Position numbers and translations under genes: made by a program. Positions 1 to 10,062 of a stretch of 64,000 nucleotides of DNA are shown here, piece after piece (position 1 is the stretch's first letter; every line of letters begins with the position of its first letter). The DNA is taken from positions 496,001 to 560,000 of the forward strand of contig NZ_CP019426.1 in NCBI RefSeq assembly GCF_009834515.1, in the 5' to 3' direction. Under the pieces are notes generated by a model. It was not told the DNA's origin and made no database searches. It was given only the letters and a program-made list of their open reading frames with translations. Source of the stretch: Pseudomonas sp. R84 (lineage in GTDB: Bacteria; Pseudomonadota; Gammaproteobacteria; Pseudomonadales; Pseudomonadaceae).

Positions 1-422
1 GCTCGAACCCGGATCCGGAAATCTCCCCGGAACTGGCGCACGCCACCCGTAGCGACGTGATCATGGCGACCGGCCGTTCGGACTACCCGAACCAGGTCAA
101 CAACGTACTGGGCTTCCCGTTCATCTTCCGTGGTGCCCTGGACGTTCGCGCCAAGCGCATCAACGAAGAAATGAAAGTGGCTGCTGCCAACGCCCTGCGT
201 GAACTGGCCAAGCTGCCGGTTCCACAGGACGTGTGCGATGCCTACGGTGGCGCGCCGCTGGAATTCGGCCGTGAGTACATCATTCCGAAGCCAATGGACA
301 AGCGCCTGATCACCCTGATCTCCGACGCTGTAGCCAAGGCCGCGATCGAGACTGGTGTGGCGACCCTGCCGTATCCGAAGAACTACCCGCTGAAAAGCGT
401 GGATGACGTGTTCAACGGCTAA
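1..422 (+). CDS. maeB: NADP-dependent malic enzyme, C-terminal part
   Basis: The window opens inside this gene. Frame 3 is open from the first bases and stops with TAA at 420-422, leaving about 139 C-terminal residues. The fragment has [12 protein letters not shown] followed by [19 protein letters not shown], the conserved block after the NADP-binding fold of malic enzymes. The family decarboxylates malate to pyruvate in the cytoplasm and makes NADPH. The protein ends soon after the malic domain (VDDVFNG), so this is the short form without the phosphotransacetylase extension of E. coli MaeB. The convergent ponA next door matches the usual Pseudomonas order. The N-terminus is outside the window. 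Confidence 0.88.
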   Translation, partial: SNPDPEISPELAHATRSDVIMATGRSDYPNQVNNVLGFPFIFRGALDVRAKRINEEMKVAAANALRELAKLPVPQDVCDAYGGAPLEFGREYIIPKPMDKRLITLISDAVAKAAIETGVATLPYPKNYPLKSVDDVFNG

Positions 423-443
423 GTCGTTGTAGCGCTTCAACCG

Positions 444-476
444 AAAGCCCCGGCTCGTGAGAGTCGGGGCTTTTTA
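444..476 (+). terminator. Rho-independent terminator of maeB
   Basis: A 13-bp stem (444-456 with 461-473, one G-T pair) closes a GTGA loop and runs into a T tract. It starts 22 bases after the maeB stop codon. Confidence 0.85.
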
Positions 477-480
477 TTGC

Positions 481-688
481 CTGAAGATCAAGAGCCCCCT
501 CACCCTAACCCTCTCCCGGAGGGAGAGGGGACTAACCGAGTCGTCTGGGGTTATATGCCGACCTGAAAGAGTGGTGTCGATTATGGATTCGGCACAGCAC
601 GTTCAGGTCGGCATCCCTCACCAGCATCCCCCAATCAGTTCCCTCTCCCTCCGGGAGAGGGCTAGGGTGAGGGGCTGTTGATCTTCAG
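481..688. repeat. MITE-like composite palindrome, copy 1
   Basis: Two arms of about 51 bases (481-532 and 638-688) are near-perfect inverted copies, each containing CCCTCACCCTA and the CTCTCCCGGAGGGAGAG core. A second, inner inverted pair (ATGCCGACCTGAA near 554-566 and TTCAGGTCGGCAT near 602-614) lies between them. The same design recurs at 50835-50989. It fills most of the gap between maeB and ponA. An open frame across it encodes only the repeat and is not a gene. Confidence 0.75.
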
Positions 689-692
689 CCAT

Positions 693-729
693 AAAAAAGC
701 CCCGCACTTCAATCGAAGGCGGGGCTTTT
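693..729 (-). terminator. Rho-independent terminator of ponA
   Basis: GCCCCGC at 699-705 pairs with GCGGGGC at 719-725, and an inner CTTC/GAAG pair tightens the loop. Read on the minus strand the hairpin is followed by a run of T. It lies 14 bases beyond the ponA stop. The A/T flanks on both sides may let it act in both directions. Confidence 0.85.
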
Positions 730-742
730 CAATGCCGCTGGA

Positions 743-3190
743 TCAGAACAAATCGATCGGCGCCTGCTCATCCGCCGGCAACGGGCTGCCCGGCGCCGTA
801 CCATTGCCCAGTTCATTCACCGACGGCGGCGTGTCTTCGGACTTGAATAGCTCGAAGTACGCGCCCGGCGTGCTCGGCGTCGCCGCACGGCCACTGACCG
901 GATCCACACGCAAGCTCAGCAAACCTTCCGGCTCAGGCTGCACGTGCGGCGGCTTGTCCTTGAGCGCAGCCGACATGTAGTTCATCCAGATCGGCAGCGC
1001 CACGGTGCCGCCGAACTCACGACGGCCGAGGCTTTCCGGCTGGTCGAAACCGGTCCAGACCGTGGTCACGTAATCGGCGTTGTAACCAGAGAACCAGGCA
1101 TCTTTCGATTCGTTGGTGGTACCGGTTTTACCGGCGATATCGCTGCGGCCCATGGCCAATGCGCGACGGCCGGTGCCGAGCTTGATCACGTCCTGCAACA
1201 TGCTGTTGAGGATATACGTGGTGCGGCCGTCGACAATTCGTTCAGCCACGGCCGGCGCTTGCGGTACCGCTGCGTTGCCTGGCGCTTCACCCGCAACCGG
1301 TGCGGCGTTGACCGTAAAGGATTCGGTATTCGGTGCCGCGATACCGTCCGTCGCCGAACCACCCTGAGGCACAGTCGGCGGGTTGGCGACGAACAGCGTG
1401 TCGCCGTTACGGCTTTCGATCTTGTCGATGATGTACGGGGTGATCTTGTAGCCGCCGTTGGCGAACGTACTCCAACCGGTGGCAATCTCCATCGGTGTCA
1501 GCGTTGCGGTGCCCAGCGCCAGCGACAGGTTTGGGGGCAGGTCCTGCTTGTTGAAGCCGAAGCGGGTGATGTAGTCGATGGTCTTGCCCACGCCCATCGC
1601 CTGCAGCAAGCGGATCGATACGAGGTTACGCGACTTGTAAAGCGCTTCACGCAAGCGGATCGGGCCGAGGAAGGTGTTGGTGTCGTTCTTCGGACGCCAG
1701 ACCTTGTCCAGGTACTCGTCGACGAACACGATCGGTGCGTCGTTGACCAGCGTGGCAGCGGTGTAGCCGCTGTCCAGCGCAGCGCTGTAGACGAACGGCT
1801 TGAAGCTCGAACCCGGCTGACGCTTGGCCTGCATCGCGCGGTTATAGTTGCTCTGTTCGAAGGCGAAACCGCCGACCAGCGAGCGAATCGCACCGTTCTG
1901 CGGATCCAGCGACACCAGCGCACCTTGCGCTTGTGGAATCTGGCTGAATTTCAGCGAATTGTCTTTCTGACGCTGCACGCGAACCAGATCACCGACCGCC
2001 GCGACATCCGACGGCTGGCGCGGATTGGCGCCCATGCTGTTGGTGTTGAGGAACGGTCGTGCCCATTTCATGGTGTCCCAGGCGACGTGTTCTTCGCCGG
2101 TGCGGGTCAGCACTTGCAGACCGTTCTTGTCGACCTGAGTGACGATGGCCGGTTCGAGGCTGCTGATGGTGCGTTGTTTGGTCAGCTCACTGGCCCAGGC
2201 TTCGCGAGTCTTGCCCGGCAGGCGCGACTCGGGGCCGCGGTAGCCATGGCGCTGGTCGTAGGTCATCAAGCCTTCGTGCAGCGCGGTGTTGGCCATTTCC
2301 TGCAGGTTGCTCGGCACCGTGGTGGTGACGCGGAAACCTTCGGTGTAAGCATCGCTGCCATAACGGCCGACCATTTCGGCACGGGCCATTTCGGCAATGT
2401 ACGGCGCGTTCACTTCCGGGGTCGGCACGTGATAGCTGGCGTTCAGCGGTTCGTTGATCGCGGCGGTGTAATCCGCTTCGGTGATCTTGCCGAGCTTGTA
2501 CATGCGCCCGAGGATCCAGTCGCGACGCTCTTTACTGCGCGCCGGGTTGGCCAACGGGTTGAAGCGCGACGGCGCTTTCGGCAGGCCGGCGATCATTGCC
2601 ATCTGCGCCAGGCTGACATCACGGATCGACTTGCCGTAATACACCTGCGCCGCCGCCTCGATGCCATAGGCACGGTTACCCAGATAGATCTTGTTGACGT
2701 ACAGCTCAAGGATCTCGTCCTTGGTCAGTTGTCGTTCGATCTGCAGGGCCAGCAGAATTTCGGTGGTTTTGCGCGAGAAGCTGCGTTCGCTGGTCAGGAA
2801 GAAGTTCTTCGCCACCTGCATGGTGATCGTGCTGCCGCCGGACTGAATGTGCCCGCTTTTGACCAGTTGGGTCGCCGCACGCATCAGGCTGCTCGGATCG
2901 ACGCCATAGTGGTTGGCGAAATTGTCGTCTTCAGCACTTAGTAACGCATTAATGAAATTGGGCGGAATGTCGGCGAAACGGATCGGTGTGCGGCGCATTT
3001 CGCCAAATTCGGCGATCAACTTGTTGTCGCTACTGTAGACCCGCAATGGAATCTGCAACTGAATGCTTCGCAGAGCCTCCACAGAAGGCAAACCCGGACT
3101 AAGGTAAAGAAACGCGCCGCTGAGACCTAAAAGCAGTCCGCAGAAAACGGCGACGATGGACCAACCGAAAAATTTCAGCAGACGAATCAA
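743..3190 (-). CDS. ponA: Penicillin-binding protein 1A, bifunctional transglycosylase/transpeptidase
   Basis: Class A PBP that polymerises and cross-links peptidoglycan at the cytoplasmic membrane. With the TTG start at 3190 it has 815 residues: a short cytoplasmic tail, one membrane anchor (about 8-30), and a GT51 domain with the catalytic glutamate in SAEDDNF (about residue 87) and the block GGSTITMQVAKN. The transpeptidase domain has the nucleophile serine in SSFK (about 461) and the KTG box in AGKTGTTN. An OB-like insertion lies between them. The TTG start gives the family's N-terminus (MIRLLKFFGW); a GTG at 3247 in the same frame would add 19 residues and cannot be excluded. It is divergent from pilM, as in other pseudomonads. 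Confidence 0.95.
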   Translation of the reverse strand: MIRLLKFFGWSIVAVFCGLLLGLSGAFLYLSPGLPSVEALRSIQLQIPLRVYSSDNKLIAEFGEMRRTPIRFADIPPNFINALLSAEDDNFANHYGVDPSSLMRAATQLVKSGHIQSGGSTITMQVAKNFFLTSERSFSRKTTEILLALQIERQLTKDEILELYVNKIYLGNRAYGIEAAAQVYYGKSIRDVSLAQMAMIAGLPKAPSRFNPLANPARSKERRDWILGRMYKLGKITEADYTAAINEPLNASYHVPTPEVNAPYIAEMARAEMVGRYGSDAYTEGFRVTTTVPSNLQEMANTALHEGLMTYDQRHGYRGPESRLPGKTREAWASELTKQRTISSLEPAIVTQVDKNGLQVLTRTGEEHVAWDTMKWARPFLNTNSMGANPRQPSDVAAVGDLVRVQRQKDNSLKFSQIPQAQGALVSLDPQNGAIRSLVGGFAFEQSNYNRAMQAKRQPGSSFKPFVYSAALDSGYTAATLVNDAPIVFVDEYLDKVWRPKNDTNTFLGPIRLREALYKSRNLVSIRLLQAMGVGKTIDYITRFGFNKQDLPPNLSLALGTATLTPMEIATGWSTFANGGYKITPYIIDKIESRNGDTLFVANPPTVPQGGSATDGIAAPNTESFTVNAAPVAGEAPGNAAVPQAPAVAERIVDGRTTYILNSMLQDVIKLGTGRRALAMGRSDIAGKTGTTNESKDAWFSGYNADYVTTVWTGFDQPESLGRREFGGTVALPIWMNYMSAALKDKPPHVQPEPEGLLSLRVDPVSGRAATPSTPGAYFELFKSEDTPPSVNELGNGTAPGSPLPADEQAPIDLF

Positions 3191-3379
3191 GGCTTTTGGA
3201 CATCCAGTGCAAAGAATGAATTTGGCGACGGGGTTCCGGCTACACACAGAACCATCCGCGCAGGCAGTAAAAAGCGGAAAAAAACGCTGGGCATTATAAG
3301 CACTTTTCTGCTGGGGGCGTCATTTGCGCTTCTGTCAAGACGGGGTGAAGGAACGCAATGCGTATTACAGAGTCCGTAA

Positions 3380-4470
<1,091 letters not shown>

Positions 4471-4471
<1 letters not shown>

Positions 4472-5037
4472 TGGCGCGGATCAACCTCCTGCCCTGGCGC
4501 GAAGAGCGCCGTGAAGAACGGCGCAAACACTTCCTGCTGGCCTTGATCGGTGTTGTCGTCGGCTCGGTCGGTGCGGTGCTGATTGCCGATCAGGTCATCA
4601 GTGCGGCCATTGAGCGGCAAGTGGCGCGCAACGACTACATCGGCAAGCAGATCGCCGTGGTCGACGAACGGATCAGACAGATCAGCGATCTCAAGGCGCG
4701 CCGTCAGCAACTGGTCGAACGCATGCGCATCATCCAGGACTTGCAGGGCAACCGGCAGATCAGCGGGCGGATCTTCGATCAACTGGCACGTTCGCTGCCG
4801 GACGGGGTGTATTTCACCGACGTGAAGATGGTTGGCAAGACTCTGTCGATCAGCGGTGCTGCAGAATCGAACAACCGGGTCTCCGAGCTGATGCGTAATC
4901 TGGATGCCTCCGACTGGTTCGACGCGCCGAGCCTCAATGAGGTGAAAGCGACGACCGCAGGCCAGGTGGATGAGGCCAACACCTTTGAACTGACCGTTCG
5001 GCAGACCCAGCCCAAGACCTTGGAGGACGAGCAATGA
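4471..5037 (+). CDS. pilN: Type IV pilus assembly protein PilN
   Basis: Bitopic inner-membrane protein of 188 residues. The N-terminal INLLPWREERREERR is the PilM-binding segment conserved in PilN. One membrane helix follows (about 22-45), then a coiled coil (about 50-95) and a small periplasmic ferredoxin-like domain that pairs with PilO. The ATG overlaps the pilM stop (TGATG), and the end overlaps pilO by four bases, so translation is probably coupled along the operon. Confidence 0.95.
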
Positions 5038-5657
5038 AGCCGTCCGAATGGCTGGAAAGTCTGCGCGATATCGATTTCAACGACCTCGATACGAGCAACA
5101 TCGGCTCGTGGCCGGCGGCAGTGAAAGCCATCGCCGGGGCGCTGTTGATGGTGCTGGTATTGGCGTTTGGCTATAACTTTTTCATCAGTGATATGGAGAA
5201 CCAGCTGGAGGCCAAGCGCGAGGAAGAGGCCGCGCTCAAGGAGCAGTTCGCCAGCAAGGCTCGCCTGTCAGCCAATCTTGAGTTGTACACCCAGCAAATG
5301 AAGGAGATGGAAAACACCTTCGGCGTGTTGTTGCGGCAATTGCCCAGTGACACCGAAGTGCCGGGTTTGCTCGAGGACATCACCCGCACTGGCCTGGGCA
5401 GTGGTCTGGAGTTTGAAGAGATCAAACTGCTGCCGGAGGTCACTCAGCAGTTCTACATAGAGCTGCCGATTCAGATCACCGTCACCGGCGCCTATCACGA
5501 CCTCGCGACCTTCGTCAGCGGCGTGGCCGGCCTGCCGCGCATCGTTACCCTGCATGACTTCGAACTGGCGCCTGCAGATAAAGAAGGCGGGCCGAAGTTA
5601 CGCATGAGCATCCTTGCCAAGACCTACCGGTACAACGACAAGGGGCTGCAGAAATGA
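5034..5657 (+). CDS. pilO: Type IV pilus assembly protein PilO
   Basis: Inner-membrane partner of PilN in the pilus alignment complex, 207 residues. It has a cytoplasmic N-terminus, a membrane helix at about 24-46 (AIAGALLMVLVLAFGYNFF), a coiled coil rich in E, K and Q at about 50-90, and a C-terminal periplasmic domain. The ATG overlaps the pilN stop (ATGA) and its own stop overlaps pilP in the same way. Confidence 0.95.
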   Translation: MKPSEWLESLRDIDFNDLDTSNIGSWPAAVKAIAGALLMVLVLAFGYNFFISDMENQLEAKREEEAALKEQFASKARLSANLELYTQQMKEMENTFGVLLRQLPSDTEVPGLLEDITRTGLGSGLEFEEIKLLPEVTQQFYIELPIQITVTGAYHDLATFVSGVAGLPRIVTLHDFELAPADKEGGPKLRMSILAKTYRYNDKGLQK

Positions 5658-6181
5658 GCCCGATTCGTTGTATCGCGTTGTCGATGACGCTGCTTGCGTT
5701 GAACGGTTGTGGTGGCAGCGATGACTTCAGTGACCTCGACGCCTACCTGAATGAAGTGCGCCTGCGCCCGGCAGGCAAGATTGAACCAACCCCGACATTC
5801 CGGTCTTACCCAACATTCACTTACAGCGCGGCCAACCTGCGCAGTCCGTTCTCGCGACAGGTGCGCGTTGATCTGGCCGGGCAGAAACACGGGTCACGCA
5901 ACGTCAAACCCGACCCCAACCGGGTCAAGCAATACCTCGAAGGTTTCAACATCGAGCAGTTCGAGATGGTCGGCACGATTGCCAATGCTTCCGGCTCCTT
6001 CGCGCTGCTGCGCGGTGCTGGCGGCGTGCATCGGTTGAAAGTCGGCGATTACCTGGGGCGCAACGACGGACGTATCGTCGCCATCAGTGCCACCCAGGTC
6101 GATGTGGTCGAAATCGTTCCCGACGGCGAAGGCGCCTGGCTGGAGCGTCCGCGCACCATTCCTTTGAAAGAGCACTCATAG
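5654..6181 (+). CDS. pilP: Type IV pilus lipoprotein PilP
   Basis: Lipoprotein of 175 residues that links the PilNO complex to the secretin. The signal peptide ends in the lipobox LNGC, so the mature protein starts at Cys19. The first mature residues are disordered and bind PilNO. The C-terminal beta domain (about 90-165, with the MVGTIANASGSFALL segment) is the HR-like domain that docks on PilQ. Overlaps pilO by ATGA. Confidence 0.93.
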   Translation: MSPIRCIALSMTLLALNGCGGSDDFSDLDAYLNEVRLRPAGKIEPTPTFRSYPTFTYSAANLRSPFSRQVRVDLAGQKHGSRNVKPDPNRVKQYLEGFNIEQFEMVGTIANASGSFALLRGAGGVHRLKVGDYLGRNDGRIVAISATQVDVVEIVPDGEGAWLERPRTIPLKEHS

Positions 6182-6194
6182 TGGAAGTCGAACA

Positions 6195-8276
6195 ATGAAC
6201 AGGATTTTCTCCACCCTCGGTTTTTCGCTATGGATAGCGCTGATGTCGCCGATGGTACTCGCGGCCAATCTGAAGACGCTGGATGTGGCAGCGTTGCCGG
6301 GTGATCGCGTCGAGCTGAAGTTGTCGTTCGACGGCCCGCCGCCGCAACCCAAGGGCTACACCACTGAATCGCCGGCGCGGATCGCCCTGGATCTGCCCGG
6401 TGTCGCCAGTCAGTTGGCCAGCAAGAATCTTGATCTGGGCAGTGGCAATGCGCGCACGGCCACGGTGGTCGAGGCCAAGGATCGGACTCGGTTGATCGTC
6501 AGCCTCACGCAACTGGCGCCTTACAACACGCGGGTCGAAGGCAATAACCTGTTCGTGGTGGTCGGTCAGGGCGCACCGGCAGCGGCGCCGCGTCCTGCTG
6601 CCGTTGCACCTCGTGCTACTGCTAAAGCGGTTGCGCCCGCCAAGGCCTTTGTGCCGAAAAACCGGGCGATTCGCGGTGTGGACTTCCAGCGCGGTACGGC
6701 AGGTGAAGGCAATGTCGTCATCGACCTGTCCGACCCGACCATTGCCCCGGATATCCAGGAGCATGACGGCAAGATCATCCTCAGCTTTGCCCGCACGCAG
6801 TTGCCGGACAAGCTGCGGGTGCGCCTTGACGTCAAGGATTTCGCCACCCCGGTGCAGTTCGTCAATGCCGGAGTGACCGCTGATCGCACGGTTATTACCG
6901 TTGAACCCAGTGGTACTTACGAGTACTCGACCTTCCAGACCGACAACAAACTGACCGTCAGCGTCCGCCCTATGACGGTCGATGACCTGCAAAAGCGCAA
7001 CGCCGATCGTCAGGCTTACGTCGGCGAAAAGCTTTCGCTGAATTTCCAGGACATTGATGTGCGCTCGGTGCTGCAACTGATCGCCGACTTCACCAACCTC
7101 AACCTTGTCGCCAGCGACACGGTGCAGGGTGGCATCACTTTGCGCCTGCAAAACGTGCCGTGGGATCAGGCGCTGGATCTGGTGCTGAAAACCAAAGGTC
7201 TGGATAAACGCAAGATCGGCAACGTGCTGCTGGTGGCTCCCGCCGATGAAATCGCTGCCCGCGAGCGCCAGGAACTGGAGTCGCAGAAGCAGATTGCCGA
7301 GCTGGCGCCGTTGCGCCGTGAACTGCTGCAAGTGAACTACGCGAAGGCGGCGGACATCGCCAAGCTGTTCCAGTCGGTGACCAGTGCCGAGGCTAAAATC
7401 GATGAGCGCGGTTCGATTACCGTCGATGAGCGAACCAACAACATCATTGCCTACCAGACTCAGGATCGTCTCGACGAACTGCGGCGGATCGTGGCGCAGC
7501 TGGATATTCCGGTGCGTCAGGTGATGATCGAGGCGCGGATCGTCGAGGCTAACGTCGATTACGACAAAAGCCTGGGCGTACGCTGGGGCGGGTCGATCCA
7601 GAACAAGGGTAACTGGAACACTTCGGGCGTCAGTAATGGCTCATCGACCACCATCGGCACACCAGGCAGCACCAGCACCAACTCGCCGTTCGTCGACATG
7701 GGGACCGTGGGTAATACCTCGGGGATCGGCATTGCCTTCATCACTGACAATGTCTTGCTCGATCTCGAGCTGACAGCGATGGAGAAAACCGGCAACGGTG
7801 AAATCGTCTCGCAGCCGAAAGTGGTCACCTCCGACAAGGAAACCGCAAAAATCCTCAAAGGCACCGAGATTCCTTATCAGGAAGCCAGCTCAAGCGGCGC
7901 GACGTCGGTGTCGTTCAAGGAGGCCTCGCTGTCACTGGAAGTCACCCCGCAGATCACCCCCGACAACCGCATCATCATGGAGGTCAAGGTCACCAAGGAC
8001 GAACCGGATTACCTGAACAAAGTGCAGGATGTGCCGCCGATCAAGAAAAACGAGGTCAACGCCAAGGTGCTGGTCAACGACGGCGAAACCATCGTGATTG
8101 GCGGTGTTTTCTCAAATACTCAAAGCAAGGTCGTAGATAAGGTGCCATTTCTTGGCGATGTGCCGTATCTTGGCCGCCTTTTCCGGCGTGATGTGGTTTC
8201 GGAGAAAAAATCCGAGCTGCTGGTATTTCTCACACCACGTATCATGAATAACCAGGCGATTGCTGTGAGTCGTTGA
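6195..8276 (+). CDS. pilQ: Type IV pilus secretin PilQ
   Basis: Outer-membrane secretin through which the pilus passes, 693 residues. A signal peptide (1-24, ending MVLAA) is followed by two AMIN peptidoglycan-binding domains (about 27-115 and 155-255) joined by an Ala/Pro-rich linker. Next come a secretin/TonB short N-terminal domain ([15 protein letters not shown], about 280-345), an N1/KH-like domain and the C-terminal secretin barrel. The barrel has [19 protein letters not shown] and the signature [13 protein letters not shown]. Slightly shorter than P. aeruginosa PilQ. Last gene of pilMNOPQ; aroK starts 5 bases later. Confidence 0.95.
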   Translation: MNRIFSTLGFSLWIALMSPMVLAANLKTLDVAALPGDRVELKLSFDGPPPQPKGYTTESPARIALDLPGVASQLASKNLDLGSGNARTATVVEAKDRTRLIVSLTQLAPYNTRVEGNNLFVVVGQGAPAAAPRPAAVAPRATAKAVAPAKAFVPKNRAIRGVDFQRGTAGEGNVVIDLSDPTIAPDIQEHDGKIILSFARTQLPDKLRVRLDVKDFATPVQFVNAGVTADRTVITVEPSGTYEYSTFQTDNKLTVSVRPMTVDDLQKRNADRQAYVGEKLSLNFQDIDVRSVLQLIADFTNLNLVASDTVQGGITLRLQNVPWDQALDLVLKTKGLDKRKIGNVLLVAPADEIAARERQELESQKQIAELAPLRRELLQVNYAKAADIAKLFQSVTSAEAKIDERGSITVDERTNNIIAYQTQDRLDELRRIVAQLDIPVRQVMIEARIVEANVDYDKSLGVRWGGSIQNKGNWNTSGVSNGSSTTIGTPGSTSTNSPFVDMGTVGNTSGIGIAFITDNVLLDLELTAMEKTGNGEIVSQPKVVTSDKETAKILKGTEIPYQEASSSGATSVSFKEASLSLEVTPQITPDNRIIMEVKVTKDEPDYLNKVQDVPPIKKNEVNAKVLVNDGETIVIGGVFSNTQSKVVDKVPFLGDVPYLGRLFRRDVVSEKKSELLVFLTPRIMNNQAIAVSR

Positions 8277-8280
8277 TTCT

Positions 8281-8799
8281 GTGCGAAATTTGATTCTTGT
8301 AGGACCGATGGGTGCTGGTAAAAGCACCATCGGCCGGTTACTGGCCAAAGAGCTGCGCCTGCCGTTCAAAGATTCCGACAAGGAAATTGAGCTGCGCACG
8401 GGCGCCAATATCCCGTGGATCTTCGACAAGGAAGGCGAACCCGGCTTTCGTGACCGTGAGCAGGCGATGATCGCCGAGCTGTGCGCGTTCGATGGCGTGG
8501 TGTTGGCGACCGGCGGTGGTGCAGTCATGCGCGATGCCAATCGCAAAGCCCTGCATGAGGGCGGGCGAGTGGTGTATCTGCACGCCTCCGTCGAGCAGCA
8601 GGTCGGCCGCACTTCGCGTGACCGCAATCGACCGTTGCTGCGCACTGCCAATCCGGAGAAAACCCTGCGCGACCTGCTGGCGATTCGTGATCCGCTCTAT
8701 CGGGAAATCGCCGATCTGGTGGTGGAAACCGACGAACGGCCGCCACGCATGGTCGTACTCGATATTCTCGATCGTCTGGCGCAGTTGCCTCCCCGTTAA
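8281..8799 (+). CDS. aroK: Shikimate kinase
   Basis: Phosphorylates shikimate to shikimate 3-phosphate with ATP in the chorismate pathway. The 172 residues are the normal length for AroK. Walker A is GPMGAGKST (residues 8-16). The shikimate-binding DSD motif is in FKDSDKEIE, followed by FRDREQ and GGGAVM, and the lid arginine is in [10 protein letters not shown]. The start is GTG at 8281, which gives the usual [12 protein letters not shown]-terminus. It is only 5 bases from pilQ and directly precedes aroB. Confidence 0.97.
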   Translation: MRNLILVGPMGAGKSTIGRLLAKELRLPFKDSDKEIELRTGANIPWIFDKEGEPGFRDREQAMIAELCAFDGVVLATGGGAVMRDANRKALHEGGRVVYLHASVEQQVGRTSRDRNRPLLRTANPEKTLRDLLAIRDPLYREIADLVVETDERPPRMVVLDILDRLAQLPPR

Positions 8800-8951
8800 A
8801 GCATCGCTCGAAATGCGCTATCCTCGGCGTCCTGTCACAGCCCGCCGAGGTTGTGGCGGATGGCGTGCGAGCGGCGTCATACCCGCTATAGGCCGCAGAT
8901 AACCAATAATTCAGGGCAGGACGCCTGCTTCCATCTTCACTGTGGGGACAC

Positions 8952-10052
8952 ATGCAGACACTCAAGGTCGATCTAGGCGAGCGCAGCTACCCGATTCATA
9001 TTGGCGAAGGTTTGTTGGATCAGCCCGAGTTGCTGGCACCGCATATTCATGGGCGGCAGGTGGCAATCATCTCCAACGAGACCGTTGCGCCGCTCTATCT
9101 CGAACGTCTGACTCGCAGCCTGGCGCAGTACTCGGTGATCTCCGTGGTGCTGCCGGACGGCGAAGCCTTCAAGAACTGGGAAACCCTGCAACTGATCTTC
9201 GACGGTCTGCTGACCGCCCGTCATGATCGCCGCACCACAGTGATCGCCCTCGGCGGCGGTGTGATCGGCGACATGGCCGGTTTCGCCGCTGCCTGTTACC
9301 AGCGCGGCGTCGACTTCATCCAGATTCCCACCACATTGCTGTCCCAGGTCGATTCGTCGGTGGGCGGCAAGACCGGCATCAACCATCCGCTGGGCAAGAA
9401 CATGGTCGGCGCGTTCTATCAGCCGAACGTGGTGCTGATCGATACGGCGTCCCTGAAAACCCTGCCAGAGCGCGAGCTGTCCGCCGGTCTGGCCGAAGTC
9501 ATCAAGTACGGTCTGATCTGCGATGAGCCGTTCCTGACCTGGCTCGAAGACAACGTCGATGCCCTGCGGGCGCTGGATCAGAAAGCCCTGACTTACGCGA
9601 TCGAGCGCTCTTGCGCAGCCAAGGCTGCGGTGGTCGGTGCCGATGAGAAGGAAACCGGGGTGCGCGCCACGCTCAACCTCGGCCACACCTTCGGCCACGC
9701 CATCGAGACCCACATGGGCTATGGTGTCTGGTTGCACGGGGAAGCGGTCGCGGCTGGCACCGTGATGGCGCTGGAGATGTCCGCGCGGCTCGGCTGGATC
9801 AGCGAGCAGGAGCGTGATCGCGGTATTCGTCTGTTCCAGCGCGCTGGCCTGCCGGTGGTGCCGCCAACTGAAATGACCGAAGCCGATTTTCTTCAACACA
9901 TGGCAATCGACAAAAAAGTGATCGACGGTCGTCTGCGCCTGGTGCTGCTGCGCCGGATGGGCGAAGCGGTAGTGACCGACGATTATCCGAAAGAGGTTCT
10001 ACAGGCCACGCTGGGAGCGGATTACCGCGCCCTGGCTCAGCTTAAAGGTTAA
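8952..10052 (+). CDS. aroB: 3-dehydroquinate synthase
   Basis: Converts DAHP to 3-dehydroquinate, the second step of the shikimate pathway, using NAD+ and a divalent metal. 366 residues. NAD-binding [15 protein letters not shown] and the substrate loop [20 protein letters not shown] are intact. The metal ligands are the glutamate of GLAEVIKYG and the histidines of [11 protein letters not shown] and [10 protein letters not shown]. The 152-base gap after aroK shows no clear feature. It is followed at 11 bases by the SPOR-domain ATPase, as in other pseudomonads. Confidence 0.97.
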   Translation: MQTLKVDLGERSYPIHIGEGLLDQPELLAPHIHGRQVAIISNETVAPLYLERLTRSLAQYSVISVVLPDGEAFKNWETLQLIFDGLLTARHDRRTTVIALGGGVIGDMAGFAAACYQRGVDFIQIPTTLLSQVDSSVGGKTGINHPLGKNMVGAFYQPNVVLIDTASLKTLPERELSAGLAEVIKYGLICDEPFLTWLEDNVDALRALDQKALTYAIERSCAAKAAVVGADEKETGVRATLNLGHTFGHAIETHMGYGVWLHGEAVAAGTVMALEMSARLGWISEQERDRGIRLFQRAGLPVVPPTEMTEADFLQHMAIDKKVIDGRLRLVLLRRMGEAVVTDDYPKEVLQATLGADYRALAQLKG

Positions 10053-10062
10053 TAAGATTCCG

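Noticed and set aside
457..681. Small open frame in the maeB-ponA gap
   Set aside because: Its codons translate the palindromic repeat arms (TLTLSRRERG and RERARVRG patterns).
944..2941. Long plus-strand open frame opposite ponA
   Set aside because: Arg/His-rich, low-complexity translation typical of the antisense of a GC-rich gene; no motif.
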